Assembly: GCF_000346465.2 (NCBI RefSeq)
Contig: NC_034011.1
Location: forward strand, 10,801,898-10,865,897
Source: Prunus persica
Lineage: Eukaryota > Streptophyta > Magnoliopsida > Rosales > Rosaceae
Direction: 5' to 3'
DNA: 64,000 bases
A program made the translations under genes and the position numbers. Below, in pieces: positions 43,600 to 57,020 of the stretch. The notes beneath the pieces are model-generated. The model searched no databases. It was not told the DNA's origin and worked only from the letters and a program-made list of their open reading frames with translations. Each line of letters begins with the position of its first letter. Position 1 is the first letter of the stretch.

Positions 43600-46500
43600 C
43601 CCAAACAACACAAAAAGAACTACACAGCAAACTCCTTGGACGAGCCAAGCTTCTGGCATCAGCAGCAAGAAGCTCAACAACCACACCAGGCGCTGAATCC
43701 AAAACGTGCAAACCCAAGGGAAGACATCATGGCTCATAGAAGCCAAAGAATCAGCCACAAAATTCTGCTCTTGAAAAATATACTTGACAGAACAGCACCA
43801 CTCCTTTTGAATCAGCAAATGACAGCAATTGATAATGCTAAAAAAAGGATGAGTAGGACAAGTAGGATTCTGTAACAGAACCACAGCAAACTTAGAATCA
43901 CATTTAACCTCCACACTTCGAAAACCAACTTCCCAAGCTAAATGGAGCCCCTAAAAAATACCCCATAATCCAATTACCAGCATGATCTCTTAACAGACCC
44001 CCAGCTCCAATGTAACCAAGAGCATGTGCTTTCGACTACCATTAGAACTAACCTTACAAATCCCTGGCAAAAGGGCTTGCCAATGAAGATAAACTACACC
44101 TTGATGGAGAGGAACATAGATAGACTTAGTGGCTGTAAGCCAATCCTTAATATACTGCAGAATCACCTACTGTGGCTCAGAGGGAAGCAAAAAACCTTGC
44201 TAAAAAACAAGCTTACATCGCCATTTCCAGATGAACCAAAGGGTAACATCAAACACCAAATTCCAAGCCAAACCAGTCATAAAAGATCTCTGGGAATGCC
44301 GATTATGAAAGAGCCAATCATCAAAATTAGGATAAGAAACACTGGATTCCTCAAACCAACTGCCAAACTGATTCCAAATTAAAAAGGGAGAACTACAACC
44401 TTTAAACAAATGATCAACAGATTCGATTGGGTAAATGCATCGAGGACAAGAAGCAGCAATTGCCATACCTGTATGTTGCCTATGAGCATTAGTGAGGAGC
44501 TTTTTGTGACAAAGCACCCAAAGGAAGGTCTTAACCTTTAGAGGAAAGCTGCAACCTCCAAATAAACTCCCATTGCCAATTCACAGAAAAATTTCCGTTA
44601 GAAGTAAAACTCGAAATGCACATATTAGGACCACTATCAATGAAACCAGTAATACTAATAATCATCAGCACAATATCAGGAGGTAGACACTCTTGCAAAC
44701 AAGTAATATCCCACAAACCCTCCTCCAGAAAATCACTCACATTCAACTAGAGCATTTCCTCAGACAAATCAATGAGGGCATAACTTATAAGAGCACCACA
44801 ACTCAGCCAAACATCAGTCCAAAACAAAATGGAATCACAAGAACCTACTCTCCATTTAACACCAGAGGGAATAAGATTGGCACCAAACACCACACCCCTC
44901 CAACTGGTAGAGCAACTATGAAACTGATGCTCATTAGCAGACAACATATCACAGTACTTTAAACATTTAGCCTTAAGAACTTTGGCCCAAAGCCCTTGGT
45001 CATTCTGAAGAAGTCTCCAACTGGATTTAGCCAATAAAGCTTGATTCATCCAAGCAGCCTTCTTCACTCCCAAACCACCAGCACACTTAAACTTACGCAC
45101 AATTTCCCAATTCACAAGATGGACCTTTGCCTTATCAAGGGCATGCCCCCAAAGAAAATTCTTATTTAACTTATCTAGCTTGTTACAAACAGAAGCATGC
45201 AACATAGCAGTTTGCATAGAATATATAGGAATAACAGAGGTGACTGATTACAATAACGTGAACCTGCCAGCCATAGACAAAGTGTGGCTTTTCCAAGAAA
45301 AGAGTCGTTTTTGGACTCTATCAATAATTTCCTGATAAGTATTTTTGGTAACTCTAGTGTGAATTAAAGGAACTCCAAGATACTTACCAAGATTATCTGA
45401 TGAAGGAGAACCACTAATACAGGTAATATTCTGAGCCAAAATAAGACAAGTGTTAGGGACACACAAGCCATAAACTTTTCAAAACTGACCTTCTGACTAG
45501 AAAGGGAGCAAAAGTCATCCAAACACTGCTTCATCACCAAAGCCTGCTCTATAAAGGCTTTCCCAAACAAAACCAAATCATCAGCAAAAAATAAATGAGA
45601 GACAAAGCGCCCTCCTTGGCAAATCTGCAGAGTCTTCTAACTTTGGTCAAGAATTTTCTCTTGAACTATATGGGAGAGCTTCCAACTTTGGTATCTTTGT
45701 TGTATACCACATTTAGGAGAGAAATCTGTTATTAACTCACCACTTAAAATAGCTTTATACTGCACAGAAAAACCTCTCTAATAAAAGACTAACTTGAACG
45801 ATCATAGGCCTTAGAAAGATCAATTTTCCAAGCAATAAAACCCTTTTGTCCTTTAGCAATCTTGAACTTATGAAGCATCTCCTGAGCAATCACAATATTA
45901 TCAACTATATGTCTCCCTAGCACAAAACTGACTTGAGTGGGGCCAACAATTTTAGTCATAATAGGACGAAGCCTAGAAACTAAAATCGTTTAAACCACAT
46001 TATAAAGAGTATTACATAAACTAATAGGCCTAAGTTGAGCCATATTAAGAGGCCTTTCAACCTTAGGAACCAAAGTAATTAAAGTATCATTAATAAGCTC
46101 TGACAAAACAATCCTTGACAAGAGAAAGGATATCCTTAGAGCAAAGATTCCAATACTTTTGATAAAAAAGCGCAGGAAACCCAGGAGGGCTAGGCATTTT
46201 CAACCCATCAATAGCAAACAAACTACTTTGAATCTCCACGTCAGAAACCTCACCATTTAACCTTGTATAATCAGAGAGCTCAAGCTAAGGAATACTGGGG
46301 ACAAAAAAGAATACTCATAAGATAAAGCAGGCTCACTAAATAGCCCTTGAAAATAATGAATAATAATATGTTTCATACCTCCTTTCTCAGAAATCCACTT
46401 TTTAGCATCATTAGTCAGCCCTTCTAATTTACTCCGGTGCCTTCTAATAATAGTAGAAAGATGAAGAAAAAAAATTTGTATTCGTATCACCTTCCTTAAG

Positions 46501-47628
46501 TCATGTGTTTCTAGATTTTTGCAACCAAAACATCTCTTCTTGATGAAGAATGAGATTATACTCTGTAGTTAAATCAGTTTCCAACTGACTAAGGAAAGGA
46601 TTAAACTGCATGCATAAGCTTTTGAATACCCGCAAGACGAGCCAAAATCCTTCTCTTATTTTGAAAAACACACCCAAACACCTGTTTATTCCAATGTTGC
46701 AGAGGCCAAATAAGACTAGCAGACTTTTGAACAGCATGGCTTGTACCAGAATTCCACAAACCAGAAATGAATACAAAAAAACTAGGATGACTTAACCACA
46801 TTGCTTGGAATCTGAAAGGCATAGATTATGTAGCAGGAAGATGGTTATAAAAGAACTTAACCATGATAGGACAATTATCAGAATTCACCCTTGGTAGAAG
46901 AGATAAGTGAGCTTCAGAGAACAAAAATCTCCAATCAATATTACAAACACCTCTATCAAGCTGTTTCTAAATAATATCATCTTCATCCCTTTTATTACAT
47001 CAGGTAAAATTAGCGCCAGAAAAACCCAAATCAACAAGATGATTCCTATTAATCCACTGAATAAAATGCTGACCACCAACATCCAAATTACCACCTTGCT
47101 TCTCCTCACCACAAACAATATCATTAAAATCACCAAGCAACAACCAAGGTAAATTACAAACAACAACCAACCTATCTAAATACTTCCAAAGAGAGTTCTC
47201 GCACTAAAACAAGGACTAGCATAAACTACTGTTAGCAACAACCTTTTAGCATCCATAGTAACTAAAACAGTAATGGTTTGACTCAAATGCACAACAACTT
47301 GTAAAGAAACAGAACTTCCATTCCAAAGTAGCCACACACCCCCAGAAAAACCAATGGGATCCATAATATGATAATGAGAAAATCCCAAACTCTTTGTAAC
47401 ATGGAGAGCTCGAGAACCACCAATTCTAGGCTCAAGCATAGCAAAAATATCAATACCATAAGCCTTTTTTAAGTCCCTAATGGTACTGGCACACTTTACC
47501 TTGCCAGCGCCTCTCACATTCCAAGAAACAATTATCATAAAAATGATATGTAAAAGGAGGACAAGGAGAGGGAAAATCTCATCAAAAAGCAACTTGCTGA
47601 GTCTCAACATTAGAGGCATCAAAATCAA
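43600..47628 (-). pseudogene. LINE ORF2 relic: endonuclease, reverse transcriptase, zinc-binding, RNase H
   Basis: Pieces in family order on the minus strand: AP endonuclease start ('IIVSWNVRGAGKVKCAST' near 47550), RT blocks 'KIDLSKAYDR' near 45830 and 'FADDLVLFG' near 45580, the post-RT 'YLGVPLIH' and 'FLWGHA' region at 45466-45100, a zf-RVT-like segment ('CPRCIYPIESVDHLFKGC' near 44440) and the RNase H C-terminal part ('CDSKFAVVLLQ', 'NFVADSLAS') near 43900-43740. At least a dozen frame changes; not functional. Confidence 0.82.
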
Positions 47629-48453
47629 TCAATATATCAGCCAAAACAACTGCATCACCAACTGTATCATGGTCATCCTCATTGGAAACACCAGACTTAA
47701 CCAAATGAGATTGTAGGGGCTTTTTCGTTCCGGCAACTACAGATGGGCCTGGGCTGCTGTAAAGAGCAAATGGGTGGACTTGCCCCTGTGTTTTCCCCTG
47801 TGTCTGAGTTCAAGAATCAGGCCCCAAGAGTGCTTCAAAAGGTTCCAGGGAGCCTTAGGAAACACATAGGCTTCCTTCACCAACAAAACCAACAGTTGCT
47901 TACAGATAAATATTTAGGGGTTCCAAGACTTTCCTACGGTTGGACTTCTCCATCTGGGTGAGGAGCCTCTTGCTTTTCCTTCTTGTTTTCCCACCAGAGC
48001 TTACAGAGGAAAGAATGGGTAAGGGTGCTGGTCAAAAGGTGATTTACTTCTAGCAGCATATGCATATGGGTTTGCCTTGATCTTGACAAGGTGCTGGGAG
48101 CAGCTTGTGTTCACGTGGGTTTGCCTTGGTTTTGACAAGGTGCTGGATATTTTGACTGATGTGGGATATTTCCAAGTGTTGTGGGCTATGGCTATTGGAT
48201 ATTTTTCTAAGATGTTTGGGCATTTTCTTAAGGTGATGGGCTATTGGGTTTTCTTTCATGTTTACCCATATGTTTGGGCTCAAGGAATGAGCTTGAGTTT
48301 TGGTGCTCCCAAGTAGCCCAAAACTTCCACTCCTTGGACCATTAATGGGCCTATTGAATACTCGTAACCATCCATACCACAACTCGCTCAACAAGCCCCA
48401 GGTATTCTTGTGGCTTGGTGCTAAAATAAGGATTTTCCGCTTGGTGTGGCGTG

Positions 48454-49617
48454 TTATTTGGCATGCTTGTGCTCGAGCTTTGCCATTTTGTAAGGGCTAT
48501 GGCCGGGCCAAAATGGCGCTTGACGTGATAATGAGCATGGGTTCATAGAACCAGTAAATTTTATGGGCTTGTTACGACCATTCTGTGTGGTATATTGCAT
48601 ATTTGCTAGGCGTGGCACATGTGCAAGCCCATATGACGAACTCTTGCCTACCCAAGTCGGGTTTTTTCCCACACCAACCTTCTCAAGACTGAAAGCATCC
48701 AAATCATCCAAATCATCCTTCTTAGTGGGAGAGTTAACCTCCATATCCTTAGCATTTCTAGTTTCAGCAGCCTGAGCTTTAGCTTTCAAAATAACAGGAC
48801 AAGTATCCCTACCATGCCCATAGCAGCCACATTCAAAGCAAACCAACTTAATCCTTTCATAAACAACACCATAAGATCGACCTTCAACTTCAGTGAAAGG
48901 AATGAGAGGCTTCGACAAATCAAGTTCAACACAAATTCATGCAAATTTACCTCTACCTTGGCTCATAGTGAAAGGATCGACCTTGACAGTATGACCAATC
49001 AAATTGCCAATTTTCCCCATAACATCAAATCAGAAATACTCAACATTGAGACCATTGATTCCACGCTCGTCCTTCATATTAAACCCAGGATTCCATTGTT
49101 GAGTCACAAGGTATTGACCAACAATTGGCCAAAGGCCACCAGTAAGCACATATTGCATATCCTCCTCAAGCAAAAACTTAACAATGAAATAATTATTCTC
49201 CAAATCAATCAAACTCATCGGACCCTTCATGGCTTAGCGTTAACGAAGCCAAGCATGAAGAAAATTATAAGTCAACGGACGACCCATAAGATTGATGATC
49301 ACAGAAGTTTTCCCAGGACGATATAGACACTCCTTAATTGACTCAAAAAATCTAATGGAAAGAATATCCCTATTCATAACCACACAATCGCCATCACCAA
49401 TAACCAGATTATCTTTAGCCATGCCAAAGACACCAGAAACCTTATCTTTAAAACTCATCAGCAAAGGAGGCACAAGAAGAGAAGAATCCTTACCATCACT
49501 ACCTCCAACATCACACATCTCATGGGTACGAGCTTTTTTCTCACCAATACACACTCCATCTCCACCAGATTCACTAGATCCAGCAGAAAAAATGAATTTC
49601 GACATCGGAGCCGCCAC
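48454..49617 (-). pseudogene. LINE ORF1 relic (DUF4283 and CCHC zinc knuckle)
   Basis: Three open pieces on the minus strand give a DUF4283-like start ('VIINLMGRPLTYNFLHAWLR' near 49270), a middle part ('NNYFIVKFLLEEDMQYVLTG' near 49180) and a zinc knuckle ('CFECGCYGHGRDTC' near 48830). Between 47700 and 48450 lies the degenerate ORF1 tail. This kind of ORF1 is usual for plant L1-like LINEs. Confidence 0.78.
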
Positions 49618-52293
49618 CGTGAACGATGGTACCTACCACTAGAAGCAATAGAAGAGAAAGGTGCAGGAGAAAAAAAGTCTGGTTCTCCAGAGCCCTAGAG
49701 ACTCTTTTCCGAGGGAATCAAAATCGGTGGTGCATTTTTTAGTAAGATTGATGTAACACCCCCACCCTATTTTAATTACCCATTTAAATTATTAAAATTT
49801 GTTTAATTATGACATTACAATTTTACCCTCAGGGATGGGGTCATTTTTGTCACTTTTTAACCCAGAAGGATTTTGGGGAAATGAATGGCACCATGACATA
49901 TATCGCGTCGAGATGAGTGCGTAGACATGTAATGGGCTCAAATCAAAGTTGCAACGAAAAAATTACAATCAAAAGAAGCATAGTGGCAAAACCATAAATA
50001 TTTCGAAGTTGGATTTTAAAATATCAGATTCCTGTTTCTCTATCTTCCTCTCTCTCTCTCTCTCTTCCTTCAAGAGCGACCAACTTCAGACGGAGATATC
50101 TCCTTCGTCTGGCCACCAAAACTGGTGCCATAACTTGCAAACTCTTCGTCTCTCTCTCCTCTTTCCATACATGCCCATATCTAGCCTTAATTCCAAGCGA
50201 TTAAACCAAAAATTCGAGCCAAAGTGAAGCCCAAAACGGGTTGTTTCAAATCGGAACTTTCAAGAGTTTTTCCGGTTAACTCCAGCCACCACCGGCAGTG
50301 CTTTCGCACCCAAACCACTCCCCTACCTCTCCTCTGTAATTTCCCTCAAAGATCCGACCCAATTTCATGTAGAAATCATCGAATCTAAACCCAAAACTAT
50401 CTAGATTTTTCGAAGGAAAAACCGTTCGTTTGAGGGCTTTAACGGCCAAATTAGTCTTCGACACAGGTATGAAACTTACTCCTCTTAATGTGCTTGATCG
50501 TTTGGCATAGGTCTTGACCTGCGGTTTGGAGATTTTTCGGTCGCCCGAATTTACTCTGGGCACCCACGCGCTGCCGGTGCGTGTGGCGGCACATGAGCAG
50601 TGTTTGGGTGACCCATTTGATCTTAAAATGATCCCCATATCTTTTCGTAAATGACGGTATGCTCAGATATGAATTTGGTTACTGTTTGACTTTCAATCGG
50701 ATTATGCATATTGGGCGTTATCGGGGTTCGATTTGTTCAAACCATTGGATCGACTCCACTTTCATATATGTTGATCTAGGCATCTCTAGGATTGTGTAGG
50801 AAGTCGCAGATCGTGAGTCGGAGCCCCGGATGCTTCGATTCAATGACTTAAAGCTTGGGTTAAACGTTAACCATCGGATCGTGCGATCGCGAGCGATCCG
50901 ACCGTTCGATTCGGACCAAACTTGCATGACATGTATAATAAACCCTGTTAAACCCGTAGGAACTTCGGTTGACCAAGTTTGGGCAGTTTGACCTCTCGGT
51001 TGACCGTGAGTCTTCCGAGGTAGTTTCACCCTTTGAGAAGTACGAGGATGATCTTATAAATGAGTCTTGATTGTTATTTGAGTTATTTTGTTTATGTTGG
51101 GATTATGAGATTATTTTATTGTTTTAATTGTGAGGTTATTGGATGTTATGTTGTTATTTGAAGGTATGGAATATGTGATTATGGGATACTTGATTGATTG
51201 GTTGTGAAAGTGAGTCTTGGGACTCGACTAGGATTATTAGGAAGCGAATGTACATTGTTTGAAATGAGCATTACTTTTCTAATATGGAATTGCATACATA
51301 AATGAGATTTGATATATGTTTTGACTACGATTTTATTTGAATGTGATATGGGATTTCCAGGGATTACTACTGTTAGTATTATTATTATTATTGTCATTAC
51401 TATTATTATATATATGAGTTTGGGGTATCTTTGAATATTAGGAAATTGGATTGTGAGAATATCATCTTTTATTATATATATATATATATATATATTAGAT
51501 TATGAAAGTAATTTATGGATTGTCTTGCATATTTATATACTCCGAATTATTTTGATTATTGAGACTATGACTATTTTGGGTTATGAAATTTTTGCTTTTG
51601 AGAGTTTTATATCTATATACGTATAAATATTTGGGTTATTGAGGTTATGGAACCTGTTAACGTGCTGGTCTTGACTTTTGCTATGCGTTATGAGATTTCT
51701 AGTGAATATTATCATTTCTATTATCATTATTGAAGTATATGAATTTAGGATTCAGACTGTGGTAATATTGGGGTTAGTTTGTTGTACATTTTGTATTTAT
51801 GAAATTGTTAATAGTTATTATTACATAAATGGGTGTTATATCGCGATAGTGTTATCCAATATTTATGAATGATTTAGCCTATCGTTTATATTTCCAAGCT
51901 TGAGGTAGTTATATTTTAGTATCATTTAGTTTATAGCTTTGGAGGACTTTAAATGTGCGGGTATGGTCTAAATCAAGTTAATGAGTTTTCGGATTGGTCT
52001 CAATTTGAAAAGGAATTTTGTTTATTTATTTATGAACGGATCTTTGAAAAGTCGAGAAAGGGGTGGGAAAATAGTTTTGGGGAAGTGAGTTTGTGGAAAC
52101 GGGGAATTTTCATGATAGTTTTGAGAAAGGATTTGGGAATTGGGTCGGTTGCATTTGGTAGAGTCTGTACACATAACTAGAATTGCCTGTATCTACATAG
52201 AGATTACTCTGTAGGTGTTTGGCAAGTAGATATTGTCTATACCCGCATATGTGGGTGTCCGGCTAGTGGATATTTTCTGTACCCGCTTATGTG

Positions 52294-54938
52294 TGAAAGG
52301 ACCCGCCCCGAATTTTTCCGAAACCCGAGGCGAACCTTTTGAAATTCCTGACATCACCCCGATACCAGGCCCACTTACTAAAGACCGAGACTTCCTGCCG
52401 AAATTTCGGCAGAGTCTCCCCTAAAAATTGGACATTCCCAAAATTTCAACCTGCATAAAAACGCATTTAATATCCACAACTGGCAACATGCACAATATAA
52501 TTTCATGCAAATTCTCATAAATGGCCTTCGGCCTTCCAATAATTCTCAAACAACTACCAAACAATTCAATACAAATTATGACTAATATTTAGTCTGCGGC
52601 TGCACCTAATAACCTTAGGCTGCCTACGTACCCTCCTTGAGGGATCAAGCCACACGTAGTTCTTCCCTAAAACCCAATTCCACACTTGGGCGATGCCTTA
52701 TTTCATTTCTTTGTATTTCATATAATCTCCCCATACCGGTACAACCAACGCCACGTATGGGGCCTGTCAACACGCCGGATAACCTACGCCACGTGCGACC
52801 ATGCCATACTGTCATAATATCTCCCCATACGACGGTACAACCAACGCCACGTATGGGGTCTGTCTCAACGCCGGATAACCTACGCCACGTGAGACCTGCA
52901 CATCATATCACATAACTCCCCATACGTCGGTACAACCAACGCCACATATGGGGCCTGTCCCAACGCCGGATAACCTACGCCACGCGGGACCTCAACATCA
53001 TATCACAAATCTCCCCATACGCCGGTACAACCAACGCCACGTATGGGGTTTGTCGACACGCCGGATAACCTACGCCACGTGCGACCTCAACACAATATCA
53101 CAATATCTCCCCATACGCCGGTACAACCAACACCACGTATGGGGCCTGTCTCAATGCCGGATAACCTACGCCACGCGGGACCTCAACATCATATCACAAA
53201 TCTCCCCATACGCCGGTACAACCAACGCCACGTATGGGGTTTGTCGACACGCCGGATAACCTACGCCACATGCGACCTCAATACAATATCACAATATCTC
53301 CCCATACGCCGGTACAACCAACGCCACGTATGGGGTCTGTCTCAACGCCGGATAACCTACGCCACGTGAGACCTGCACATCATATCACATAACTCCCCAT
53401 ACGCCGGTACAACCAACGCCACGTATGGGGCCTGTCCCAACGCCGGATAACCTACGCCACGCGGGACCTCAACATCATATCACAAATCTCCCCATACGCC
53501 GGTACAACCAACGCCACGTATGGGGTCTGTCGACACGCCGGATAACCTATGCCACGTGCGACCTCAACACAATATCACAATATCTCCCCATACGCCGGTA
53601 CAACCAACGCCACGTATGGGGCCTGTCTCAACGCCGGATAACCTACGCCACGTGAGACCTGAACATCATATTGCAAATCTCCCCATACGCCGGTACAACC
53701 AACGCCACGTATGGGGTCTGTCCTAACGCCGGATAACTTACACCACGCGAGACCTAACTTTCACTTGGTGGTGCTTGTAGTGAATCCAAAATCCGGGGAG
53801 GTACTTAAGGTAGTGCGTATAGCACTCCAAACTGACATTCTAGACTCTTTTGTACCCTTGTACAAACATATTATAATTATAATTATATATATTAATTCTA
53901 CTATTGTGTAACCCTCCACAATAGTCTAGTACCCGGTAATCTCCCCTAGAAAGGTGAGATTACTCCGGGAGACTCAAGGTCAACCAAGGGTCAAACTACT
54001 CTAACCCTGGTCAAACGGACCGGCAGAACCCATGACCTCCAATTTCGGATCTGAAAGTCCCTATGGGTTCTACCAGGTACAGGACACTTGTCCTGCAAGT
54101 TTGGTTCAGATCGGACGGTCGGATCGCTCACGATCGCACGATCTGACGGTTAATATAAAATATAAACTTTAAAATTATTATTCGGAACATCCGGGGCTCC
54201 GATTCACGATCTGTGAATTCCTACACGATCCTACAATTACCTAGATTAACATATAATAAATTTGGGTCCATCCAACGGCCCCAACCTATTTAACCCGGAT
54301 AACACGTAATATGCGAATATCCGTTCGATAGTCAAACGACGTCCGAATTGAGATCCGCAAAATCCTACGCACTCGTGACAACCTAAGGATCTCATCGGAA
54401 CACATTGCTACTTTTTCTACAGTGCCCACACGCCGCCGCAAGCGCCGGCAACGCGTGGGTGCCCAAAGCGATAATGCTTCGCCGGAAAATCTCAAAACCA
54501 CGGCTCCAAACTCCTACCCTAGGTATAACACCCTATTTGGAGCCACTTTTGTTCTTGGACCTACCCAAAAAAGTGGCCGGAAATGGCCGATCACGGAGGC
54601 CGAAGTTCGGCCGATTTTCAATTTGAAAATCGAGTTGTCTACGCTAAGAATCGATCTAATCCTACCCAACCATCAGCTAGAGCAGCTCGAGAGGTTCAAA
54701 ATCCATACCTGGGTCGACGGAATTGGTGGCCGGAGGAGGGAGATCGGCGGCTTTGAAGTTTGGATGACGTCGGCCGCTTCATCTCCAGATTCCGGCGAAT
54801 CCGCGGCGGTTGGCGGCGGGAGGTGGCTGGGGTAGGAAGAGGACGATGGCCCGGTCATTTTGGTACTGGTCCCGTCGTCATCGGTGGCCGGAGGAGAGCA
54901 CGGCCGGCCAAAACGTGGCCGGCTGTCGCGCGCGAGAG

Positions 54939-54983
<45 letters not shown>

Positions 54984-55227
54984 CCAGATTTTTATAAAAA
55001 TCTCATTTCGAAATATTTACGATTGTGCCACTGGGTTTCTTTTGGCCATATCTCTCTCGTTACAACTCCGATTCGAGCCCACTACGTGTCTATGAACTCG
55101 TCTCAGTACGACCTATCCAAAAATACTAGTCACTGCCCCAAACTCTCTCCAGTTAAAAATATGACTAAAATACCCTTAAATAATTAAATAATTAAATAAG
55201 GGTTAAATTCGGGGTCGGGGTGTTACA
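52294..55227. mobile_element. Inner solo LTR (2934 bp) nested in the outer LTR, target duplication ATGTG
   Basis: It starts TGAAAGGACCC and ends GGTGTTACA, flanked by ATGTG at 52289-52293 and 55228-55232. It is inverted with respect to the outer LTR and inserted in the latter's own short tandem array. It contains an eleven-unit 95-bp array (52728-53765) and a GA run at about 54945-54980. It shares its 3' half with 1-1289. Confidence 0.9.
52728..53765. repeat. 95-bp minisatellite, 11 units, inside the inner LTR
   Basis: Unit starts ('ctccccata') lie at about 52728, 52821, 52916, 53011, 53107, 53202, 53298, 53393, 53488, 53584 and 53679; spacing is 93-96 bp. Units fall into three sequence types that recur in the same order twice (units 2-4 and 7-9), a higher-order pattern of about 286 bp. 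The overlapping open frames here ('GPVPTPDNLRHAGP' and similar) are repeat translation, not a gene. Confidence 0.93.
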
Positions 55228-56623
55228 ATGTGGGTGTTCGGCCACTGGATATTGTCTGTACCTACATGGAGATTACGTTGTAGGTGTCTGGCCAGTGGAT
55301 ATTGCTTGTACCTACATGGAGATTACTTTGTAGGTGTTCGGCAAGTGTATTGCTAGTGATTTGTCTATACCTACATTGAGATTACTCTACAGTTGCCCGA
55401 CCATGATTTTTCCCAGCCACCTACCCGATTTGTATACACAAGTGGTTGACTAGTTTCCCCCATCCCTTGCCTGCCTTCGAAAACATATTGGTTGCCTTCG
55501 AAAAAAATATCGGTCTCCTTCGGAAACATATCGGTCGCCTTTGGAAATATATCGGTCGTCTTTGGATTTAGTGATATACCCCTTAGTGGGTTATAGTAGG
55601 ATATGCGCTTTACGGATGGTTGCAGGTATGATTTCAGGTAAAGGTTTAGTCTGAAACTTTGTTTGTTTTGGATTCGGATTGTGTTGTAATATAAAGATAA
55701 AGAATATAATGGTTGGTTACAAACTCAAGTTTGATTCAAAAATTTCATTATATAAATTGTGATTGTTTTTAGTATGAAAGAACTACGTGTGGCTTGATCC
55801 CTCGATAAGGGTACATAGGCAACCTAGGTTAACCTAGGTGCAACAGCAAAATAAACGGTTTGAGTTATGCTTTGGAATTATGTGGCTACTTTAAAGTAAG
55901 AAAAAAATTCATAGATTACGTTGACTTTGCCCGGGTAAGTTTGAAGTCGAGGCTGGAGGCCTATCTAATAAATCGCATGTGTTAGCATTGTGCATGCTGA
56001 AGTTTGGAAATATTAAACTGTGATATTTACAGGTGAAAATAATTTGGAAAATGTCCGTTTTTCTGGGGAGACTTTGCTAAAATTTCGGCAAAAAGTCTCG
56101 TCCCTCTTTTCCTTGATTTGGAAAAGAGGCTATGTCGTTAGTAAGTGGGCTCGGCATAAGCTTGATGTCTGAAATACCACATAATTTATCACGGATTCCT
56201 AGAAATTCGGAGTGGATCCTATCAATTGACTCACACGCCCATTTTACACCACCCATTTTGTTGTACTAAACGTTTTTTCTTTATCATCGCTTTATTGACA
56301 AGCTCATAATAATCTCCACTCTTCTATCTCCATATTGTTAGTTTAGATTCTAAAGAAGCAGAACAGTGACTGAAGTAACTTGCAATACACTAAACAAAAT
56401 TCCAAAGTCTTTGTTTCAATTAACTTCTTTTAATTACCACAAACTTTCGTTCGATGTAGATGGCAAAGTAGCACACTTGCATGGAAATATGGAAATACCT
56501 ATGTATCAATATAAATTCGGTTAGTTTACCGGCTTTGATTAGAAATCCCATAAAATCCATTAAACTCAATAGTTAATGATGGTGTACTCACTCAAACCCA
56601 CACCCCACACTCGGCCGTACTAA

Positions 56624-57020
56624 GAACATTCACAATCATGCTCTCTATTTTTTAGTTAAAGTTTAGCTAAAAACATATAAAATTTATTTTAGGAGCTCTC
56701 TATAAAATTTAAACTTCAATCATGCTCTCTATTTTATGAAGTCATAAATGCTATAACTCTTTTTTGATTGTTCCATCACTATTAAAAAATAAAATAAAAA
56801 ATAGTTAGCATTAAATAACGGTTTGAAATACTCATTAAATAAAGCAGCATTAAATTATAAGGAGCCACTAGGAGTCCTTTCTCTCTCCTCAGATTTAGGA
56901 GCTCCTAGAGGACCCTCTATATTAGGAGGTGGATAGAGAGCATGGTTGGAGTTGTATTTTTACAGTTCCTCCCTAAAATTTGTCCAAATAGGTGGTTTAG
57001 GAAGCCCATTATGGATGCTC
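56624..57020. mobile_element. PIF/Harbinger-type MITE (397 bp) with TAA target duplication
   Basis: The inserted segment begins GAACATTCACAAT and ends ATTATGGATGCTC (inverted repeat, 10 of 13). TAA lies on both sides (56621-56623 and 57021-57023). The empty site is preserved in copy A, where a single TAA (41298-41300) joins the same flanks. No coding capacity. Confidence 0.85.

Larger units (their letters stand above)
43577..49740 (-). mobile_element. Decayed LINE (non-LTR retrotransposon, L1-type)
   Basis: On the minus strand, ORF1 and ORF2 of a plant L1-like LINE run from about 49617 to 43600, ending in a poly-A tail (plus-strand poly-T at 43577-43584). It sits at the right end of duplicate copy A. 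Many frameshifts and stops break the coding regions. Target duplication is not certain: 'agtaa' occurs at both ends (43572-43576 and 49741-49745). Confidence 0.85.
52180..55415. repeat. Short tandem array of the outer LTR, split by the inner LTR
   Basis: Units of roughly 50-60 bp ('gagattactctgtaggtgt', 'ggccagtggatattg') occur at 52180-52293 and 55233-55415. They are the outer LTR's version of an internal array; the inner insertion lies between two units. Confidence 0.65.
49752..56224. mobile_element. Outer solo LTR (about 3.5 kb without the nested insert), target duplication ATTGA
   Basis: On the plus strand it begins TGTAACACCC and ends GATCCTATCA, flanked on both sides by ATTGA (49747-49751 and 56225-56229). 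It is interrupted at 52293/55233 by a related LTR, leaving 3534 bp of its own sequence. Internal motifs match the inner LTR in inverted orientation (for example 'gggatcaagccacacgtag' at 52641 and its complement near 55788). No gag or pol remains. I leave strand open because LTR polarity cannot be fixed without an internal region. Large LTRs of this size are typical of some chromovirus (Tekay/Del) elements; that is inference. Confidence 0.88.

Noticed and set aside
52637..53726. Series of open frames with repeating protein motif around the 95-bp units
   Set aside because: The period of 95 (not a multiple of 3) and recurrence in several frames show repeat translation, not a gene.
52728..53765. 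CRISPR-like look of regularly spaced conserved blocks
   Set aside because: Whole units are conserved with no unique spacers, and this is a plant LTR.
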